A DNA stretch of 54,209 bases. It comes from a virus. The first letter of the stretch is position 1. The number at the start of each line of letters is the position of its first letter. This document shows positions 6,298 to 11,479 of the stretch, one piece after another. The position numbers and the translations under genes are program-made. Where the stretch lies: IMG/VR virus record IMGVR_UViG_3300008050_000051, positions 1 to 54,209 of that record; one strand, 5' to 3'. Under the pieces are notes generated by a model that saw nothing but the letters and a program-made list of their open reading frames with translations, made no database searches and had not been told where the DNA came from.

Positions 6298-6378
6298 TGG
6301 TGGAGGTGCAGGGAATCGAACCCTGGTCCTAACTAGTTCCCCATGGGGTCTTAGCTAGTCGAACACCATATCACCCCC
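6298..6378 (-). ncRNA. tmRNA-like tRNA-like domain without mRNA-like domain
   Basis: Read on the - strand, GGGGGTG (6378-6372) pairs with CACCTCC (6308-6302), leaving G3-U70, the alanyl-tRNA synthetase identity pair; discriminator A is 6301 and CCA is encoded at 6300-6298. The 5' part GGGGGTGATATGGTGTTCGA matches the tmRNA 5' consensus with its TTCGAC D-loop motif. The 3' part has GGAC (6329-6326), a 5-bp T stem and TTCGATT loop, as in tmRNA. Instead of pseudoknots and a tag frame there is a P2-like 7-bp stem (6358-6352 with 6335-6329), a 3x3 internal loop and a CATG-capped CCC/GGG tip. A normal 5-bp/7-nt anticodon arm does not fit. Leader 6379-6455 folds into further hairpins, one of which (6382-6386) can pair with the acceptor 5' strand. 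It is probably co-transcribed with the 6944-6456 genes. Confidence 0.65.
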
Positions 6379-6455
6379 GAAGGGTGCCCCTTTTCCCGTA
6401 GGGGCCACACGCTTTCTTTTTAGTCGGTCAGGGGCTACCGTCCCGACTCAGAAGC

Positions 6456-6695
6456 CTAGAATCCTTGCGTAGCAAGATATGCCCTTGCATGACCTATATG
6501 CCGCTCACCCTTGCCGTTGTGTTCGAAGGGAAGCGCACGCCGTAGAGATTTGTACGCTTCTAACGCATGATCTGCGGCTTCCATGTTATCAGTTCCTGAG
6601 CGGTAGAGTTCTGCGTAGAGTTCTCCAACTTCAATACTTAGAGTATGGATTTTAGCTAGGAGGGTGGGTTGAGAAATGTTTTGTGTCTTATTCAT
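6456..6695 (-). CDS. hypothetical protein (79 aa)
   Basis: A helical, mildly acidic protein starting MNKTQNISQP. Its first 50 bp are duplicated in tandem immediately upstream (6696-6745). The upstream copy reads for 17 codons and stops at a TGA that overlaps the ATG at 6695, so a vestigial leader peptide may couple translation. It lies directly upstream of the tmRNA-like RNA, separated by 77 bp. No family recognised. Confidence 0.6.
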   Translation of the reverse strand: MNKTQNISQPTLLAKIHTLSIEVGELYAELYRSGTDNMEAADHALEAYKSLRRALPFEHNGKGERHIGHARAYLATQGF

Positions 6696-6745
6696 TGGAT
6701 TTTAGCTAGGAGGGTGGGTTGAGAAATGTTTTGTGTCTTATTCAT
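6646..6745 (-). repeat. perfect 50-bp tandem duplication over a gene start
   Basis: Bases 6646-6695 and 6696-6745 are identical. Each unit carries a start codon and the first 16 codons of the 6456-6695 gene; 50 is not a multiple of three, so the outer copy is out of frame and ends early. Perfect identity implies a recent event or a strand-slippage artefact. Confidence 0.85.
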
Positions 6746-6944
6746 GGGTGCATTCTACCTCATACTCAGAAAGATGTTCTTTCTTGTAATCTTCCCAGTC
6801 CTCCGCATGACTGGCGGGGTTATCTTCGGAATGATAACCAGCAGAGAATCCAGACGCGAAAGCATCTTCTAGAAGAGTCCGCATTGCCCTAAATGTGACC
6901 CTGAGAAGTTGTTTAGTACTACCTGAAGTGTGTGTCTTATTCAT
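6738..6944 (-). CDS. hypothetical protein (68 aa)
   Basis: The product begins MNKTHTSGSTKQLL and ends in an acidic tail (EDWEDYKKEHLSEYEVECTHE region). Its stop TAA overlaps the ATGAATAA start of the duplicated unit. A 31-bp sequence around its start (6931-6961) is repeated exactly at 6732-6762 over the start of the next gene. It has the best sigma70-like promoter of the array directly upstream. No family recognised. Confidence 0.6.
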   Translation of the reverse strand: MNKTHTSGSTKQLLRVTFRAMRTLLEDAFASGFSAGYHSEDNPASHAEDWEDYKKEHLSEYEVECTHE

Positions 6945-6950
6945 GGGTGC

Positions 6951-6979
6951 ATTCTACCTCAGAGGGGAGGATTTGTCAA
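6951..6979 (-). promoter_or_regulatory. sigma70-like promoter, predicted leaderless start
   Basis: On the - strand TTGACA (6979-6974), a 17-bp spacer and TAGAAT (6956-6951) are followed by only 6 nt (gcaccc) before ATG 6944. With the usual 6-8 nt from -10 to the transcription start, the mRNA should begin at or next to the start codon. No Shine-Dalgarno site lies in the gap. The -35 overlaps the stop of the upstream gene. Confidence 0.75.
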
Positions 6980-7176
6980 AGGGTTTCCGTGATATTCCAG
7001 AGATAAAGGCTTCTCACAGCGAGGCCCTTAGGCCCAAACCGTAGCCTAGCTCTTTTGTGACGCATAACCCGATAGTGGGCGATTCTTTCTTCTAAGATCC
7101 TGCCGCTGGTTCCCCAACCCTCAGCAGGGGTTAGGCTGAAATGCCAGACGGTGCGTAGTGTGTCTCTTCTGCTCAT
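6976..7176 (-). CDS. hypothetical basic protein (66 aa)
   Basis: An arginine-rich protein (MSRRDTLRT, then HYRVMRHKRARLRFGPKG around residues 34-51) that could contact nucleic acid. It starts 7 nt after the -10 of repeat copy B, so it is the first gene of a cassette, and its stop lies inside the next promoter's -35. No family recognised. Confidence 0.55.
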   Translation of the reverse strand: MSRRDTLRTVWHFSLTPAEGWGTSGRILEERIAHYRVMRHKRARLRFGPKGLAVRSLYLWNITETL

Positions 7177-7183
7177 GTTCTCC

Positions 7184-7211
7184 AGTATATCATACTATCG
7201 GCAGGATGCAA
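7184..7211 (-). promoter_or_regulatory. sigma70-like promoter of repeat copy B
   Basis: TTGCAT (7211-7206), 16-bp spacer, TATACT (7189-7184), then ggagaac and ATG 7176. The GGAG could serve as a ribosome site only if transcription starts upstream; from this -10 the transcript would start at about the ATG. Confidence 0.65.
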
Positions 7212-7309
7212 GCCCCAGCAGAGGGGTATTTAGCTTTTCTTGCAATCCTAAGTGCTTGTCCTGTATAGACTTAGGGCCTCGGCCCCGGCGATTTTTGTAA
7301 AATCTATGT

Positions 7310-7338
7310 AAAAAGCCCCCGCTGTTACCAGCAGGGGC
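7310..7338 (-). terminator. rho-independent terminator in repeat copy B
   Basis: Same 10-bp stem (gcccctgctg with cagcgggggc), GTAA loop and T tract as in copy A. It lies downstream of the 7420-7650 gene. Confidence 0.8.
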
Positions 7339-7419
7339 CTAATATATAAATAGTTATAGAAAAAGAGAAGAGGGGGGCGTGGCCTATAACCCAGCACCAC
7401 GCCCCCAAGGGCAACCCTG

Positions 7420-7650
7420 TTACGCACCCATGTAGCGGTGATTTAGCCCGTTACGGGTAACAAACTGGCGGGAGTTTTTATAGGCTCGATTCCACCTAGA
7501 CTTAGCACCCGATAGCGTACCCGTATAGGTATTTTGCCTGGTTTTTAGATCAAAAATTGTATAGACAGCATTAGCCGCGCTGCCATTTCCTACGCGAATC
7601 ATGACGGCCTTAGAATTGGAGCGGACGATCTGGGTAATGTTATTCAGCAT
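7420..7650 (-). CDS. hypothetical basic protein (76 aa)
   Basis: A basic protein with an N-terminal VRSNSKAVMIRVGNG segment, a central TIFDLKTRQNTYTGTLSGA stretch that looks beta-rich, and a C-terminal NHRYMGA. It is the last gene before terminator B. The 69 bp separating it from the 7720 gene hold no clear promoter or ribosome site. No family recognised. Confidence 0.6.
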   Translation of the reverse strand: MLNNITQIVRSNSKAVMIRVGNGSAANAVYTIFDLKTRQNTYTGTLSGAKSRWNRAYKNSRQFVTRNGLNHRYMGA

Positions 7651-7719
7651 AATTTTTTGTTTTTTGTTAGAGTAGAGTTTGGGTTGAGAGGGGGAGCGTA
7701 TACTCCCCCAGTGGAAATG

Positions 7720-8094
7720 TCATGCCTCGATTGATTTATCAGGGCTATTTTTGAGGCTTTCTTGGATTAGGGTATCAATTTTTTGGTCTAGTTCTTCAAG
7801 GTCAGATTGTGCGGAGGCTTCTGTGATTTCTGCGGACTGGATCAAGAGATTGATATTTTCGATCCACGCCTCATGTTTCTCGATTCGTGCTATTCCAGAT
7901 TGTGGACCGCTACCCAGGATCTTCTTAGCTTCCCGAAGATCCTTTTGGATTTCTTCCCGCTCATTCATTAGAGCGGTAACTTCTGGGTTATCCAGGGCTC
8001 CTTTTTTTGCTTGCTTTAGCTTTAGACGCTTCAAACGATTCTCAGTTTCAGCGATGATTTCAGCAGGCGTGCGGTGTTTTCTTGTTTCTTTCAT
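7720..8094 (-). CDS. coiled-coil hypothetical protein (124 aa)
   Basis: Charged and almost wholly helical: residues 10-60 and 70-115 show heptad-like leucine/isoleucine spacing (for example EEIQKDLREAKKIL and DLEELDQKIDTLIQ), suggesting two antiparallel coiled-coil helices. It has its own strong promoter 6 nt upstream. Phage scaffolding-like or host-interaction roles are possible but unsupported. Confidence 0.65.
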   Translation of the reverse strand: MKETRKHRTPAEIIAETENRLKRLKLKQAKKGALDNPEVTALMNEREEIQKDLREAKKILGSGPQSGIARIEKHEAWIENINLLIQSAEITEASAQSDLEELDQKIDTLIQESLKNSPDKSIEA

Positions 8095-8100
8095 GGGGAT

Positions 8101-8129
8101 AGTATATCACAGGGATAGGCGGGTGTCAA
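8101..8129 (-). promoter_or_regulatory. consensus sigma70-like promoter, predicted leaderless start
   Basis: Perfect -35 TTGACA (8129-8124), 17-bp spacer, TATACT (8106-8101), then 6 nt (atcccc) to ATG 8094. The gap has no purine-rich ribosome site. This promoter is not part of the repeat cassette, so the short -10 to ATG spacing is a property of the region and not only of the repeat. Confidence 0.75.
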
Positions 8130-8158
8130 TGGAGAGGGTGCTATCAGTATGTAAAAGG

Positions 8159-8401
8159 TTATTCGTCAGAAACTCCGAAGACGGAATCCTGGCAGGATTG
8201 GCACATTCCAGAGATGGTGTACTCCTTCTCGGAGAGAGCATCACGGAAGGAGGTAGCGTTACCGCTACAGGTAACACAAGAAGCCTCCGCCACAGCACCG
8301 ATACGGGAAACACCCGTAAGTTTGGAGAGCATAGCCTCCACATCGGAGTTCTTGAAGGTAGCGGAAAGGCTGTAGGGGGCGGTGTTCTGATCGTCTTTCA
8401 T
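8159..8401 (-). CDS. small zinc-ribbon-like phage protein (80 aa)
   Basis: Contains C42-x2-C45 (SCVTCSG) and C67-x2-C70 (GMCQSCQD), separated by FRDALSEKEYTISG. The CxxC...ISGxCQxCQD arrangement recurs in small proteins of many tailed phages and looks like a zinc ribbon. The N-terminal 35 residues are unremarkable. Function is unknown; DNA, RNA or host RNA polymerase binding would be typical guesses for such ribbons. Confidence 0.65.
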   Translation of the reverse strand: MKDDQNTAPYSLSATFKNSDVEAMLSKLTGVSRIGAVAEASCVTCSGNATSFRDALSEKEYTISGMCQSCQDSVFGVSDE

Positions 8402-8542
8402 GTTCTCCAGTATATCATATTATCGGCAGGATACCAGCCCCAGCAGAGGGGTATTTAGCTTTTCTTGCGGTCGTAAGTGCTTGTCCTGTATAGACTTAGG
8501 GCCTCGGCGCCGGGGCTTTGTGTAAAATCTGTGTAAAAAGCC
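8402..8542 (-). repeat. intergenic regulatory repeat, copy C (terminator lost)
   Basis: Has the promoter half, the mini-hairpin and the invariant core (8475-8500), and the TTTACAC boxes, but the terminator stem is replaced by a C-rich/A-rich sequence that does not fold. The GC-rich stretch differs from copies A and B (gcgccggggc) and matches copy E. Confidence 0.8.
8409..8436 (-). promoter_or_regulatory. sigma70-like promoter of repeat copy C
   Basis: TGGTAT (8436-8431), 16-bp spacer, TATACT (8414-8409), 7 nt (ggagaac), then ATG 8401. The -35 is weaker than in copy B but the geometry is identical. Confidence 0.6.
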
Positions 8543-8561
8543 TCCCCAAAATTTTTCAAGC

Positions 8562-8768
8562 CTAATCTTCAGAAAGATCCCAAACTTCGTACTCTTGCAA
8601 ATAAGCTTGCTCCGTATCAAGCTCTAGGATCTTCATGATAGCGGCATGGATGAGGGGATTTTGTTTCTGCCACTGAGCGGCATACTCATCATTCATCCAT
8701 GCCACGCCTTGCTCTAGGTCAAGTTGGTAAGCCGTTGAAAGCTCGTCTTGGATATCTCGTAAATTCAT
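8562..8768 (-). CDS. hypothetical acidic protein (68 aa)
   Basis: ATG 8768 follows the previous stop by one base (TAGTATG), indicating coupling. The product begins MNLRDIQDELSTAYQLD and is helical and acidic. A longer frame reaching 9128 exists but overlaps the well-supported upstream gene almost completely, so the internal start is used. No family recognised. Confidence 0.6.
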   Translation of the reverse strand: MNLRDIQDELSTAYQLDLEQGVAWMNDEYAAQWQKQNPLIHAAIMKILELDTEQAYLQEYEVWDLSED

Positions 8769-8769
8769 A

Positions 8770-9150
8770 CTAAGCCTCTTGGTGCTTATCAGGGAAGGAA
8801 TCGAAATCAGGCTCATCATTGAACCCACACAGGAACAGCGCACGCTCCCAATCAGCGCACTCGACAGCCTTGATGAGATCGCCAAGCTTGCGAATAGAGA
8901 TGTAGCCAACCACATCTTGAGGAATGACCACAAAATGACAGTTGAACCTATCATTAGGCTTGTAGGAACTGTGCGACTCATCGTACATGATAGCCACTTC
9001 CATAGTCTTGGTGAAATCGGCCTCACCATCAAAGGGCAGGCTGTAGTTGTCGCAGTAGTGACCAGCACCAAGACCGAGGGAGAGGATGAAACGGTTATCG
9101 GTGCGAACGTGAAGGTTGCGACCGCCAAGGATTTTCATTGCAGTGTTCAT
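8770..9150 (-). CDS. hypothetical protein (126 aa)
   Basis: A soluble mixed alpha/beta protein beginning MNTAMKILGGRNLHVRTDNR, ending with an acidic DEPDFDSFPDKHQEA. It starts 15 bp after the lysozyme-like gene stop, with AAGTAAGGG as a possible ribosome site, so it is probably in the same transcript as the alanine-rich and lysozyme-like genes. No family recognised. Confidence 0.65.
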   Translation of the reverse strand: MNTAMKILGGRNLHVRTDNRFILSLGLGAGHYCDNYSLPFDGEADFTKTMEVAIMYDESHSSYKPNDRFNCHFVVIPQDVVGYISIRKLGDLIKAVECADWERALFLCGFNDEPDFDSFPDKHQEA

Positions 9151-9165
9151 ATGTGTATTACGCCC

Positions 9166-9576
9166 TTACTTTAGTAGCTTTACAACCTTCTTCCAGTATT
9201 TTTCCGTAGCTTTTTTGGTGTGCCCCTTAGGGCCTCCATTGTGCATTCTGGCGCACTTCTCAGCATTGAACTTCTTAGGGTTGGTCCATGCCTCCCTAGC
9301 GTACCGCTTCATGTATGCATCTACGATGCGCTTTGCATAAGCCCTGCGGAAGCAGTCCTTGTAAGTGCCCCCGATCCCACTGCGCTCTGTAGCGTCCTGC
9401 CAGTAGGGTTTCCAGATTTGCAGGCAGCCTATGGCCTTACCATTATCACCCACGGCATCGTCACGCCCACTAGACTCTACTTGAATCAGAGCAGTCAGTA
9501 GCTTTTCCTGCTGAGGGGTATAGGTTTGTGCCCAGCAAGGAGTAGCGAGTAGGATCGTAGCAAGTAGGGTTTTCAT
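9166..9576 (-). CDS. exported lysozyme / transglycosylase-like endolysin
   Basis: ATG 9576 starts a Sec signal peptide, MKTLLATILLATPCWAQ, with probable cleavage after WA (residues 15-16). The mature part carries ALIQVESSGRDDAVGDNGKA (E34 as candidate catalytic acid), IGCLQIWKPYW, and NAEKCARMHNGGPKG (HNGG at 112-115), the layout of lytic-transglycosylase/lysozyme-like SLT domains that cleave peptidoglycan. Cysteines 50, 75 and 108 could form a disulfide outside the cytoplasm. At 136 residues it is a minimal catalytic domain with no binding module. Its upstream in-frame extension is proline/glutamine-rich and belongs to DNA antisense or overlapping the alanine-rich gene. A signal-peptide endolysin would be host-exported and may not depend on a holin. 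Confidence 0.8.
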   Translation of the reverse strand: MKTLLATILLATPCWAQTYTPQQEKLLTALIQVESSGRDDAVGDNGKAIGCLQIWKPYWQDATERSGIGGTYKDCFRRAYAKRIVDAYMKRYAREAWTNPKKFNAEKCARMHNGGPKGHTKKATEKYWKKVVKLLK

Positions 9577-9583
9577 GTTTTCT

Positions 9584-10192
9584 TTATCGTTTGTTATTTG
9601 CTCTAAGAGCTTCGAGATCAATATTTGCTGATCTGGCTGCGTTGTATGCGTCTCTGGCTGCGGCTGCGAATGCGGATTTGGATTCATTTGCGGCTGCAAG
9701 TCTGGCTGCGGCTTCGACTGCCTCATCGGCTGCGGTCATGTATGCGGATTCTGAACCATGTCGAGAGTATGCGTACGCGAATAAGGCTGCGTTTGCCTTT
9801 TCGGCTGCGGCTGTGAATGCGGATTTGGCTGCGGCTGCGTCTGCGGATTTGGCTGCGGCTGCGTCTGCGGATTTGGCTGCGGCTGCGTCTGCTGCGGCTG
9901 CGTCTGCTGCGGCTGCGTCTCCTGGCGCGTATGCGGCTGTGGTTTCTTCTTGAGTGCTGTCTCTGAGGCAGTCGAAGCCGCACACGCAGCGGCTGCTAAT
10001 TGTCTCGATCAGGTCCTGATCGAGACGGCGCTGGTCCTCCAGCCGTGTAATTCGGGCGTATGCGTCTCGTATCGCTGATCCGGCTACGGTGTATGCGTCT
10101 CTGGCTGCTTTGTATACGTCTCTGGATGCATTGTATACGTTAGCAATATGCCTCTCTTGTTCTTCCATGTTTTGCCTCTCTTGTTCTTTCAT
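9584..10192 (-). CDS. alanine-rich repeat protein (202 aa)
   Basis: Residues 1-65 are charged and helical. Residues 68-80 hold the only cysteines. Residues 88-130 consist of DAAAA and DAAAAKSA repeats. The remainder continues as alanine-rich helix with regular Asp/Tyr/Arg spacing. The whole is probably one long, poorly hydrophobic helix or helical bundle. It is the first gene after promoter copy D and lies 7 bp before the exported lysozyme gene. Similar low-complexity Ala/Asp/Arg proteins occur in phages with unknown roles. Copy number of the repeats probably varies by slippage. Confidence 0.6.
   Translation of the reverse strand: MKEQERQNMEEQERHIANVYNASRDVYKAARDAYTVAGSAIRDAYARITRLEDQRRLDQDLIETISSRCVCGFDCLRDSTQEETTAAYAPGDAAAADAAAADAAAAKSADAAAAKSADAAAAKSAFTAAAEKANAALFAYAYSRHGSESAYMTAADEAVEAAARLAAANESKSAFAAAARDAYNAARSANIDLEALRANNKR
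9819..9920 (-). repeat. in-frame tandem minisatellite in the alanine-rich gene
   Basis: Three perfect 24-bp units (9819-9842, 9843-9866, 9867-9890) are followed by two perfect 15-bp units (9891-9905, 9906-9920). Both periods are multiples of three, so changes in copy number would keep the frame and alter the length of the alanine-rich helix by 8 or 5 residues. Confidence 0.85.
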
Positions 10193-10199
10193 GTTCTCC

Positions 10200-10227
10200 A
10201 GTATATCATATTATCGACAGGATACCA
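10200..10227 (-). promoter_or_regulatory. sigma70-like promoter of repeat copy D
   Basis: TGGTAT (10227-10222), 16-bp spacer, TATACT (10205-10200), 7 nt (ggagaac), ATG 10192. It would drive the alanine-rich, lysozyme-like and two following genes. Confidence 0.6.
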
Positions 10228-10323
10228 CCCCCAGGAGAGGGGTATTTAGCTTTTCTTGCGGTCCTAAGTGCTTGTCCTGTATAGACTTAGGGCCTCGGCC
10301 CCGGCGAATTTTACACAAATTTT

Positions 10324-10354
10324 ACACAAAGCCCCCGCTGTTACCAGCAGGGGC
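10324..10354 (-). terminator. rho-independent terminator in repeat copy D
   Basis: Same 10-bp stem and GTAA loop as in copies A and B; the following T tract is shorter (TTT G TG), so it may be leakier. Confidence 0.7.
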
Positions 10355-10381
10355 CTAATATATATTCCGATTTATACTTTA

Positions 10382-10648
10382 TCAGAGATCCAAGAACCGT
10401 TGTCGAACTCGTCCTAAGATCCCGTTAGTAATATCCCCCCCTGCTGCATTATAAACTACTGCCTCCTGCTCTGGATCCCAGCTCATGGTAAGATCCCCAT
10501 TGTCTACCATAGCGGATAGCAATTGAGAAAGGGCGTACAAATGTAATTCCTCCCATTCCCTTATACACTCATCCCCTTCCTGGGGCTTGTATCCTGTGAG
10601 GAACGCCATTTCCCTTTCCCAAAATTCTATTCTTTCCTGAGTTGACAT
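10382..10648 (-). CDS. hypothetical acidic protein (88 aa)
   Basis: A helical N-terminal half (ERIEFWEREMAFLTG) and a C-terminal part with AAGGDITNGILGRVRQR. The ATG at 10648 overlaps the upstream stop (TAATG), so it is coupled to the zinc-ribbon gene. It ends just before terminator D. No family recognised. Confidence 0.6.
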   Translation of the reverse strand: MSTQERIEFWEREMAFLTGYKPQEGDECIREWEELHLYALSQLLSAMVDNGDLTMSWDPEQEAVVYNAAGGDITNGILGRVRQRFLDL

Positions 10649-10833
10649 TATTTTTCCTCTTTATTATCCCAAGCTGGGGACATTTCTTTTAGTAGTTCTT
10701 TCTCGCATGGCACGCAGATTGCTAACCATGACCAATTATCCGATAGATGCCCAGAAGGGAATCTAAGGCCACAAGCATCGCACTCAACCAGGGGAGATAT
10801 TCCTAAATGGTTTTGGGGGTAGGTGCTTCTCAT
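10648..10833 (-). CDS. small zinc-ribbon-like protein (61 aa)
   Basis: C18-x2-C21 (VECDACGLRF) and C40-x2-C43 (AICVPCEKEL) form a likely four-cysteine zinc site. ATG 10833 follows the upstream stop directly (TAAATG). The short length suggests a nucleic-acid- or protein-binding adaptor; no specific family is recognised. Confidence 0.6.
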   Translation of the reverse strand: MRSTYPQNHLGISPLVECDACGLRFPSGHLSDNWSWLAICVPCEKELLKEMSPAWDNKEEK

Positions 10834-11073
10834 TTACTCATCCATCGAATCGCAGTAGGTATGAAAATAATCAAAAAATTCTGCATATTCATCCCACTCA
10901 TCCCCCCTTTCGAGATGCTGCTGTTCCTCAATTTTCTTCTGAGCTTCTTGGTCATCCTCCCAAAGCTGGTGTAGTAAATCCTTTACTTCGTCGGGATCAG
11001 GCGTTTCTTCCAACAGGTCTTGGATTTCGAGGTATTCATCTAGTAGGTCTGACGTTGCTTCTAGGTCTTTCAT
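10834..11073 (-). CDS. very acidic hypothetical protein (79 aa)
   Basis: Chosen start is ATG 11073 (MKDLEATSDLL). Two upstream in-frame ATGs at 11085 and 11082 lie in the predicted -10 box and so would not be in the mRNA. More than a third of residues are Asp or Glu, in helical runs; such DNA-mimic-like composition is common among phage early proteins that inhibit host factors, but this is only a compositional hint. Confidence 0.55.
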   Translation of the reverse strand: MKDLEATSDLLDEYLEIQDLLEETPDPDEVKDLLHQLWEDDQEAQKKIEEQQHLERGDEWDEYAEFFDYFHTYCDSMDE

Positions 11074-11209
11074 GTGTTTCATCATACTCTATTATCGGCA
11101 GGATACAAGCCCCAGCAGAAGGGTATTTAGCTTTTCTTGCGGTCGTAAGTGCTTGTCCTGTATAGACTTAGGGCCTCGGCGCCGGGGCTTTGTGTAAAAT
11201 CTGTGTAAA
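11074..11209 (-). repeat. intergenic regulatory repeat, copy E (terminator lost)
   Basis: Contains the invariant core (11147-11172), the gcgccggggc GC-rich variant shared with copy C, TTTACAC boxes and the promoter half. The terminator stem is absent; the upstream gene stop lies about 15 bp away. Confidence 0.8.
11081..11108 (-). promoter_or_regulatory. sigma70-like promoter of repeat copy E, predicted leaderless start
   Basis: TTGTAT (11108-11103), 16-bp spacer, TATGAT (11086-11081), then 7 nt (gaaacac) to ATG 11073. Here the gap has no GGAG, so a conventional ribosome site is missing. Confidence 0.65.
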
Positions 11210-11224
11210 GGTATTAGGGTATCT

Positions 11225-11479
11225 TTACCATCTCCCCCCAGGAGGAAGGTCGGACTCATCAACTCTAGTGGATAGGGGCGAATCAAACCAGAGAACAGAT
11301 CGCCCAATTTTTATACGTTGAGCTATTCGCTCGATGTGCTCAGGAGTTACTCCCCCCTGGCAATCGGCGCATTCATCGAAGGCAGATCTAAGCTCGACAG
11401 TATCCACTACGCCACAACGGCTAGCGGTTCTTACAGCGGTCAGGAAAGCACGGTAGGGGCTGGGCTTGTTTTCTTTCAT
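11225..11479 (-). CDS. hypothetical protein (84 aa)
   Basis: ATG 11479 (MKENKPSPYRAFL) is preferred; an in-frame ATG at 11488 sits within the -10 box. The product has a mixed helical body with one C-x2-C pair (ECADCQGG, about residues 36-43) and a proline/glycine end. It is the first gene of the - strand array reading away from the divergent control region. No family recognised. Confidence 0.55.
   Translation of the reverse strand: MKENKPSPYRAFLTAVRTASRCGVVDTVELRSAFDECADCQGGVTPEHIERIAQRIKIGRSVLWFDSPLSTRVDESDLPPGGRW

Larger units (their letters stand above)
7177..7359 (-). repeat. intergenic regulatory repeat, copy B (full length)
   Basis: The complete version of the cassette. In - strand order it has an AT-rich start, terminator (7310-7338), TTTACA-type boxes, GC-rich stretch, invariant core (7250-7275), a CCCC/GGGG mini-hairpin, and a sigma70-like promoter ending 7 nt before ATG 7176. 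It therefore ends one transcript and starts the next. Confidence 0.85.
10193..10367 (-). repeat. intergenic regulatory repeat, copy D
   Basis: Full cassette with terminator (10324-10354), core (10266-10291) and promoter. The TTTACAC boxes lie on the opposite strand relative to copies C and E, as attttacacaaattttaca, a tandem 11-bp element, so this internal block appears inverted. The mini-hairpin keeps pairing although its bases changed (cccctctcctgggg). Confidence 0.8.

Noticed and set aside
6298-6330. Phage integration attachment site derived from host ssrA
   Set aside because: An att site would copy only the 3' end; here both ends fold together and no integrase is seen in the window.
6298-6378. 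Ordinary tRNA gene
   Set aside because: Acceptor and T-arm are perfect, but no 5-bp stem with 7-nt anticodon loop and U33 can be drawn between D region and T-arm; the middle folds as one 7-bp stem with CATG-capped tip, and the 5' sequence follows tmRNA rather than tRNA consensus.
6031-6455. Complete or permuted tmRNA gene
   Set aside because: The 5' and 3' halves of the tRNA-like domain are only ~80 nt apart in normal order, so there is no room for an internal mRNA-like domain, and no Ala-Ala-stop tag frame was found nearby.
7751-8458. 235-codon + strand open frame
   Set aside because: It is antisense to two - strand genes with promoters and terminators and reads arginine/serine-rich nonsense; it also translates the repeat cassette.
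8562-9128. 188-codon version of the 8562 gene
   Set aside because: It would overlap the 8770-9150 gene nearly completely; the internal ATG 8768 follows that gene's stop by one base and is a better start.
9577-9726. N-terminal extension of the lysozyme-like protein
   Set aside because: The extra 50 residues are Pro/Gln-rich translation of the overlapping repeat gene, and the start at 9576 begins a proper signal peptide.
9591-9983. Open frames antisense or out of frame to the alanine-rich gene
   Set aside because: Repetitive GC-rich DNA stays open in several frames; only the frame starting 7 nt after the cassette -10 has a sensible start and context.
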